Below, in pieces: positions 58,883 through 64,000 of a stretch of 64,000 bases of DNA (the stretch's first letter is position 1; each line of letters opens with the position of its first letter). Position numbers and translations under genes: made by a program. The notes beneath the pieces are model-generated. The model worked only from the letters and a program-made list of their open reading frames with translations, was not told where the DNA came from and did no database searches. The DNA is from Planctomycetota bacterium (GTDB taxonomy: Bacteria > Planctomycetota > Planctomycetia > Pirellulales > Thermoguttaceae), in NCBI GenBank assembly GCA_030612765.1, contig JAUWNG010000004.1, positions 1 through 64,000 on the forward strand. Direction: 5' to 3'.

Positions 58883-61661
58883 GGATTGGAAACGGCCAAC
58901 CGGAGGCCCAGATTTCATATTCCGAAGCGGCTCTGTAATATGCGTCTTGTTCACCTGAGGCGATAATAATCGCATAACGATATAAGTTGGACTCTTTCTC
59001 AACTCCAGGATATTCAAGAGGCAGTACTTTCGTTCCGGCCGACCAGATAAACGGCTTGTGGGCCGTTATTTCAAAATCAGAGGGTAAGCGAGATTCATAC
59101 ACTAGGTACTTATTCTCTTGACACCAAGTGAAAGAAGTCTGCAATCCATCGGGGAAGTAGAGGAACGGCTCGCCCGTATACGGGTCGGTCGGGAGCCGGT
59201 CGAGGCAGGGGCCGACCAGTTCGTCGAGCGTCTTCGGCAGCGAACCGTGTTGAAGTTTCCACGCCTCCAGCGCCAAGATAATGCGCACGGCGCGGCGTTG
59301 GGTCTCGATGGCCGCTCGTTGACTCATTACCTCGTTATCGTCACACAGAAGATAATCTTGTATCAGGTTTTCCAGGGTGAAGAAGTTGGCGGTGATCCAC
59401 GATCTGTATTGCGGACGACGCGGCCCGAAGACGTTGTGCCGCCAGAGCCTATTGTCCGATGCGGCTTCGCGGTCCAAGTCCGCTGAAAACGCAAGTAAAC
59501 CGCGGGTCCACGAATTCAAGAGGCGCAGGCTGCGAGCTCGCTCCCAGGGAAGGCACCGCCAATAAGTCGCCAATTGCAGCCGGCGCTCTTCTGCCGGATC
59601 ATCGAATAAATCGATAGTGTTTAAATTGCCTTCAAGAAATCGCCGCAGTGGCATGTGTCTGAGTATGATTGCGTTTCTTATCGAGAAATTCTTCGTGATC
59701 TGTTCCAGTTGACGCTGGGCAGCGAGTATCCTCTCGGGCGTTTGACCGGGGCGGATCGCCCAAGTCGGCAACTGGTCGTAAACGAGTCTCTCGATGTTGT
59801 TCGCGCTCAAATAGTACCACCGGAATTGGCCGGCAATCCTGATTGCCGCGAAGTAGCGTTCGAGGGCCTCATCCAGTTTACCCTCGCGTTCGAGTTTCCT
59901 CGCACTGTCAATCAGCGATCTGGCAATACAGAAAAGAGCTCTCGGGTTGGGTAATTTGCCGCTGGATTTTCCCCGGCTGGCCTTGATTGCCAGCGCAAAT
60001 GCCTCTTCGCGGGGTATTTTATATTTTTGCAGCGCCTGCTCGTATTGCTCGAGAGTGGTCCGTTCTTCCGGCGTCATTTCTCGGGCAAACTCCTCGGGGG
60101 AGAAGCCCGGATCAACCAGCGGAATCTGATAGACGCGATACAGCGGAACGGCCGTCAGCAACGCCACGGTGGGGATCGTCAACGCCAGGATTGGACGCAG
60201 CCATGCCCGGGGCGTGTTGCGTTCCACAAGCCAGTCCCGCGTCCGCAGCCTGGTCGCCAGCAGCAGGGCCAGCGGGATCGGCAACATCGACCACAGCCAG
60301 CTGACTTGCCAGAGCCACATCAGTCCGCACCAACCGGCCAACACCAGTGTCAGAATTATGCTGAACAGTCCGGCCAGGATGCCGCTGTGGAAGAACATCG
60401 AGCAAAACTGCCCCGCCGCAACCGATAGGATGACGTAGCCGATCACCATTATGCAAATTGCCGCGATCAGCCGCGCGACCGGCAGTTCGCCGCCGTTGAT
60501 CAAGTCGATTACCGTCGGGGCGAGGAAGAGCGCCGCGGCCAGCAGCGCGGGCAGAGCCGCCGCAACCGACGCCCAACAGATCAACTGCCGACTCAGCCAG
60601 ACATATTTTGGCGGCGCGCCGCGGTCGGCCAGAAATCGGTAGCCTCGCCCCCATTGGTCCGGGTGAAACGCGATCAAACCGAGCAACGATACGCCCACAA
60701 AGGCCGGTACGATGCCAAAAAAGAACGAAATCGGGGTGGATGTAAAATGATAATTTGCCCCATTCGTTTGGTACTGCCAGAAATTCGTCGGCGGCTCCAA
60801 CATGACGAGCCGCCCTATGCAGATTACAACCAGCGGGAGCATAGTCGCGCCGACCAAGATCATCGCCAGCCGTGAGGTCTGCCGCCAGTGCTGCCAGACC
60901 AGCCGGCTGATGGTCGTTAATCGACCCGGTCTGAAAAAATGATCGGACCACGCCGATGCGCCTACGCCTAAAATCGGTTGGGCGAAGCGTCCGCGCCGCT
61001 CGCGCTTCTCGCGGAACCAGTTGATGCCGAGCCACAGGTCGGCCAAGGCCACGGCGGACGTCAAGACCACCAACTCCGGTGCGACCCACAGGTCTTTTCC
61101 CCAGAAGTGGCTAAACCAGCCGCGGGCAAAATAGAAATGAATCGACGCGACCGCCACGCCAAGGACGGCGGCCACCAGCACGCGCCTCAACAGCAATGAA
61201 AAGAACGTCGCCCAAAGGAGCATTTCCAGCCCCAGCAGCGGCATCCGCTTTGCCAGCGCGACGGCGTATCTATGCATAATTTCCACCGGATTTACGACCA
61301 CTCCGGGATGCAAAAACATCAGCGCCAGCCCGACCAATGCGAACATCGCGGCCGCGCTAACGAAAGCAAAGGTGAATTTGGCCGCGAACACCGTCTTGGC
61401 CCCCACCGGCAGCGACCGCTGAAACTCATACGTGCCCTCCTCACGCTCGCCGGCGAACAGCGTGGCCCCGCATCCCAGACAATAGAAGGCGGGCAATGCC
61501 AGGCCAATCGAAAACTGCCAGTAGAACCGTTCGGTCGAATTGAGCGCAAACACGTGGAACAGAAACAGCAACATCGCGTTCAGCAGGGCCATCGCGATCC
61601 ACAACGCCCGTTGCAAGCGGTATTCCTTCCAGATCAGACGCCGAAATGCCGTGCCGTTCAT
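58878..61661 (-). CDS. ABC-2-type transporter permease with a long soluble C-terminal domain
   Basis: This 927-aa protein has about 12 transmembrane helices in residues ~20-520, organised as two ABC-2-like halves (LIWKEYRLQRALWIAMALLN ... FAGEREEGTYEFQRSLPVGA, and ISRLVWQHWRQTSRLAMILV ... YVWLSRQLICW). A ~360-residue extracytoplasmic region follows. Its end (AVRIILALEAWKLQHGSLPK, LDRLPTDPYTGEPFLYF) resembles the pseudopilin-type strand/helix pattern seen in other planctomycete proteins. It forms an exporter with the ATPase encoded just upstream; substrate unknown. AGGAGGTG before ATG 61661 lies inside the ATPase gene, so translation is coupled. Confidence 0.85.
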   Translation of the reverse strand: MNGTAFRRLIWKEYRLQRALWIAMALLNAMLLFLFHVFALNSTERFYWQFSIGLALPAFYCLGCGATLFAGEREEGTYEFQRSLPVGAKTVFAAKFTFAFVSAAAMFALVGLALMFLHPGVVVNPVEIMHRYAVALAKRMPLLGLEMLLWATFFSLLLRRVLVAAVLGVAVASIHFYFARGWFSHFWGKDLWVAPELVVLTSAVALADLWLGINWFREKRERRGRFAQPILGVGASAWSDHFFRPGRLTTISRLVWQHWRQTSRLAMILVGATMLPLVVICIGRLVMLEPPTNFWQYQTNGANYHFTSTPISFFFGIVPAFVGVSLLGLIAFHPDQWGRGYRFLADRGAPPKYVWLSRQLICWASVAAALPALLAAALFLAPTVIDLINGGELPVARLIAAICIMVIGYVILSVAAGQFCSMFFHSGILAGLFSIILTLVLAGWCGLMWLWQVSWLWSMLPIPLALLLATRLRTRDWLVERNTPRAWLRPILALTIPTVALLTAVPLYRVYQIPLVDPGFSPEEFAREMTPEERTTLEQYEQALQKYKIPREEAFALAIKASRGKSSGKLPNPRALFCIARSLIDSARKLEREGKLDEALERYFAAIRIAGQFRWYYLSANNIERLVYDQLPTWAIRPGQTPERILAAQRQLEQITKNFSIRNAIILRHMPLRRFLEGNLNTIDLFDDPAEERRLQLATYWRCLPWERARSLRLLNSWTRGLLAFSADLDREAASDNRLWRHNVFGPRRPQYRSWITANFFTLENLIQDYLLCDDNEVMSQRAAIETQRRAVRIILALEAWKLQHGSLPKTLDELVGPCLDRLPTDPYTGEPFLYFPDGLQTSFTWCQENKYLVYESRLPSDFEITAHKPFIWSAGTKVLPLEYPGVEKESNLYRYAIIIASGEQDAYYRAASEYEIWASGWPFPIP

Positions 61662-61665
61662 GGTG

Positions 61666-62601
61666 CTACACCTCCTGCGGAAGGTTTTCGACGGCGTTCT
61701 CGCGCCGATCATCGCACACGCCGTCGCCCTGCATGTAGGCGACGAAGATGTCTTCCAGACTGGCCGTGTTGATCTCCAGGTTTTCCACCGCATCGTGGCC
61801 GGCCAGCGCGGCCAACTGCTCGTCGGTCACATCGCGGACCAGTGCCTGCCATTGCCGCGGTTTGAATCGCTGTGAAAGGATCGTGCCGCCCGGCTCCGGC
61901 GGGACCGCGCCGTCCTTCAGGGTCAAGGTCAGACGCCGCACCCGGGCCTTCAACTCGTCGAGCGGTTCGACCAACAGCAGCTTTCCCCGGCGGAGGATAG
62001 CCACCACGTCGGCTACCCGCTCCACCTCGGCGATCTGATGGCTGGAGAGAAAGATGGTTTTTCCTTCCGCTGCCCGATCGACCATGCTATCGAGGAATTC
62101 GAGGCGGATCATCGCGTCCAGCCCGGAGGTCGGCTCGTCGAGGATCAACAACTCCGGCCGATGCGCCAGCGCCAAGGAGAGTGTCACCTTGGCCCGCATC
62201 CCCTTGGAAAGCGCTTTGATTTTCTTCTTCGGCGGGAGCTTGAATTGATCGACCAGGCCGGCGTACTCGGGCAAAAAACCGCCGCCGTAGAACCCGGCCG
62301 TGAACCAGCCGATCTCCTCGACGGTCATCCACTCGTAGAGTGTCGGACTTTCGGGCACGTAACCGACCCGCTGCCGAATCTCCATCCCGCGGGCGGCGCT
62401 CGGCAACCCCAGCACCTCGGTCCGTCCGGAATTCGGCTCGGCCAGTCCGAGCATGATGCGGATGGCGGTGGTCTTTCCCGCCCCGTTTTCGCCCAACAGA
62501 GCAAACACAGTTCCGGGATGCACCTCCAGCGAAACGTCGTCGAGCGCCGTTTCCGAGCCGAAACGCTTCGTCAGTTTTTCGAGCCTTATGACCGGTGGCA
62601 T
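61666..62601 (-). CDS. ABC transporter ATP-binding protein
   Basis: This 311-aa protein has Walker A GENGAGKT (37-44), the signature LSKGMRAKV, Walker B LLILDEPTSGLD and the H-loop SSHQ. The C-terminal ~85 residues form the extra domain common in ABC-2 exporters of the YtrB/CcmA type. It energises the permease encoded 4 bp downstream. The start follows AAGGAGGATTG. With the GntR-type repressor upstream it forms a three-gene unit like the ytr operon of Bacillus, where such exporters respond to cell-wall antibiotics. Confidence 0.95.
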   Translation of the reverse strand: MPPVIRLEKLTKRFGSETALDDVSLEVHPGTVFALLGENGAGKTTAIRIMLGLAEPNSGRTEVLGLPSAARGMEIRQRVGYVPESPTLYEWMTVEEIGWFTAGFYGGGFLPEYAGLVDQFKLPPKKKIKALSKGMRAKVTLSLALAHRPELLILDEPTSGLDAMIRLEFLDSMVDRAAEGKTIFLSSHQIAEVERVADVVAILRRGKLLLVEPLDELKARVRRLTLTLKDGAVPPEPGGTILSQRFKPRQWQALVRDVTDEQLAALAGHDAVENLEINTASLEDIFVAYMQGDGVCDDRRENAVENLPQEV

Positions 62602-62603
62602 AA

Positions 62604-62993
62604 TCAATCCTCCTTTGCTTCGATAGCGGCCAATTGACGTTTCACCAACGCCCGCAGCTTGTGCGGATCGAGCCTGCTCTGTCTGGCTTCCGCAAATACC
62701 TGTTCCAACCGGGAGCGGATCAATTCCACCCGCTCTTCTCGACAGCGTCGGGCGGCCCCGTCGGCGACGGTCAATCCCGTGCCGCGGACCACGTCGAGCA
62801 CGCCGTCGTCCTGCAATCGCCGATAGGCCCGGGCCACGGTGTTCGGGTTGATCGTCAACTCGCGGGCCAGTTCCCGAACGGATGGGGCCAACTCGCCCTC
62901 CCGAAGCACTCTGCCGGCCACCGCAAACTTGACCTGCCGGACGATCTGATCGTAGATGGCCAATTCGTTGCTGAAATCGATGTGAATAAACAT
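62604..62993 (-). CDS. GntR-family (YtrA-type) transcriptional regulator
   Basis: This 129-aa protein has a winged helix-turn-helix (residues ~10-78: AIYDQIVRQVKFAVAGRVLR, PSVRELARELTINPNTVARA, YRRLQDDGVLDVVRGTGLTV) and a short helical tail for dimerisation. That architecture is the YtrA subfamily, which represses its own ABC transporter operon. Its TGA lies 2 bp from the ATPase ATG. A perfect inverted repeat over its own -10 box (63005-63024) is the probable binding site. Confidence 0.93.
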   Translation of the reverse strand: MFIHIDFSNELAIYDQIVRQVKFAVAGRVLREGELAPSVRELARELTINPNTVARAYRRLQDDGVLDVVRGTGLTVADGAARRCREERVELIRSRLEQVFAEARQSRLDPHKLRALVKRQLAAIEAKED

Positions 62994-63004
62994 GTCGCGT
63001 CCTC

Positions 63005-63024
63005 TGTACTAGCGTGATAGTACA
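63005..63024. promoter_or_regulatory. Probable GntR operator
   Basis: TGTACTA and TAGTACA form a perfect inverted repeat with a 6-bp gap. It overlaps the -10 box of the promoter at 63017-63045 and lies 12 bp upstream of the regulator's start codon. Confidence 0.75.
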
Positions 63025-63045
63025 GTATTCGATTCGCGGTGTCAA
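63017..63045 (-). promoter_or_regulatory. Promoter of the GntR-ABC operon
   Basis: On the minus strand TTGACA (63040-63045) and TACTAT (63017-63022) are separated by exactly 17 bp. It is a near-consensus sigma-70 promoter. Confidence 0.75.
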
Positions 63046-63099
63046 GCGACTTTCGGAAAATTTTTGGAATATTCCGAAAATTGTCCCAATAAAAGCTAT

Positions 63100-63182
63100 T
63101 TAGCCCCGGGTGAATACACCCGGGGGCAATGTACGTGAGATGAAACCGCTACTCCCCGCCGTGTATTCACGGCGGGCTAAAT
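63100..63182. repeat. Palindromic repeat related to family C (TTTAGCCC...GGGCTAAA)
   Basis: The outer TTTAGCCC/GGGCTAAA ends match family C. Inside are two smaller stems, CCCGGGTG/CACCCGGG and CGCCGTG/CACGGCG. It lies between the GntR operon and the kinase gene. Confidence 0.8.
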
Positions 63183-63250
63183 GGTGAGTGCCGCGATTGC
63201 TGGGCGGATCGGCTCGGGCAAGTTATAATGCCGCTTGAGGGGAGTTGGGC

Positions 63251-64000
63251 ATGGCCGATCGGGATCCATACGCCGAAACAGTAGATTCGCCGCAGGAAAA
63301 GTCTTCCGACGAGCGGTCCATCGAGGTTGAACTCTGTTCGGACGACGGACAGGTCGCGGAGACGCTGCCGGCCGACGCCTCGACCGCGGGCCGGTCGGGC
63401 GATACCGTGGTCGTCCCGCCGACGTCGAGACGATTCGGAAATTACGACCTGCTGGAAGAGATCGGCCGCGGCGGGATGGGCGTGGTCTATCGCGCCCGGC
63501 AGCGCGCGGCGGGCCGCGTGGTGGCCCTGAAAATATTGCGCCGCGACCGGCTGGAATCGCTCCCCCGCGACACCCAGGCCAGCGCGATGGACCGCTTTCG
63601 GCAGGAGGCCCAGGCCGCCGCGCGCCTCGAACACGATCACATCGTCACCGTCTACGAGGTTGGCGAGGTCGACGGCCAGCAGTTCTTCTCGATGCAATGC
63701 GTCGAGGGGCAAACGCTTTCGGAAATGCTCCGCGATGGTCCGATCCAGAACCGCCGCGCCGCCGGCTACCTCGAACCGGTCGCCCGCGCCGTGCATGAAG
63801 CCCACAGCCGCGGGATACTTCATCGCGACCTGAAGCCGCAAAACATCCTCGTCGACGCCAAGCTGGACCGTGCGCTGGTGGCCGATTTCGGACTGGCGAA
63901 ACTAGCCGAGGGGCAGGAGCAGCTTACCCGCGCCGGCGAAATCATGGGCACCCCTTCCTACATGTCGCCGGAGCAGGCGAAGAACTCGACCGACGTGGCG
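63251..64000 (+). CDS. Ser/Thr protein kinase (Hanks type), cut by the window end
   Basis: The first 250 codons are present and the frame is open to the last base. A ~60-residue acidic N-terminal region precedes a canonical kinase domain: EIGRGGMGVVYRAR, VALKILRRD, FRQEAQAAARLEHDHIVTVY, catalytic loop HRDLKPQNILVD, VADFGLAKLA and GTPSYMSPEQA. All key residues are intact. This is the PknB-like type very common in planctomycetes, usually followed by a transmembrane helix and a sensor or WD40 domain that would lie beyond this window. The start follows GGGGAG near 63240. Confidence 0.95.
   Translation, partial: MADRDPYAETVDSPQEKSSDERSIEVELCSDDGQVAETLPADASTAGRSGDTVVVPPTSRRFGNYDLLEEIGRGGMGVVYRARQRAAGRVVALKILRRDRLESLPRDTQASAMDRFRQEAQAAARLEHDHIVTVYEVGEVDGQQFFSMQCVEGQTLSEMLRDGPIQNRRAAGYLEPVARAVHEAHSRGILHRDLKPQNILVDAKLDRALVADFGLAKLAEGQEQLTRAGEIMGTPSYMSPEQAKNSTDVA

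Overview
The window reads as a chromosomal segment of a planctomycete, probably a Pirellulales-type bacterium. The evidence is a combination of traits: ECF sigma factors paired with FecR-like proteins, PEP-CTERM secreted proteins, a DUF1559 pseudopilin-like protein, Hanks-type Ser/Thr kinases, a giant exported protein with the N-terminal FEERTLLS motif typical of the phylum, GC-rich codon use, and very many short palindromic repeats. No rRNA, tRNA or CRISPR array was seen.

Layout. 1-5.7 kb: a truncated FecR-like gene, an ECF sigma factor, a trypsin-like PEP-CTERM protease, a remnant of a giant-protein gene, a MscS channel and a lipoprotein. 5.85-26.6 kb: one minus-strand reading frame of 6926 codons encoding a mosaic exported protein with two metzincin-type zinc motifs and an IdeS-like cysteine protease domain. 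27-29.9 kb: a sugar-binding lipoprotein, a REP-associated tyrosine transposase (RAYT) and a dense field of its probable REP hairpins. 29.9-36 kb: FtsK, RlmN and an FAD oxidoreductase. 36-40.6 kb: two shortened Hsp70 proteins and gene debris. 40.7-45.7 kb: a lipase, a DNA methyltransferase fused to an Mrr-like nuclease domain with a decayed partial copy beside it, and a primary-type sigma-70 factor. 46-55.3 kb: a likely operon of ECF sigma, FecR, PEP-CTERM protein, sugar isomerase-like protein, DUF1559 protein, lipoprotein and GH95/DUF5703-like glycosidase, plausibly for a deoxysugar-containing polysaccharide. 55.5-64 kb: glutamate dehydrogenase, a rhamnose mutarotase-like lipoprotein, two Ser/Thr kinases and a GntR/ABC transporter operon with a visible promoter and operator.

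The most striking theme is how small repeats have entered genes. At least seven palindromic repeat families and several tandem repeats, all with a period of 7 bp, occur both between and inside coding regions. Two perfect palindromes lie in-frame in rlmN. A 128-bp REPIN with a 4-bp target duplication is in-frame in a hypothetical gene. Heptanucleotide repeats supply parts of two FecR proteins, the leader of a DUF1559 pseudopilin and the signal peptide of a lipoprotein. Repeats also supply the stop codons of rlmN, the RAYT and an ABC permease. A RAYT beside REP arrays gives a candidate enzyme for one of these families.
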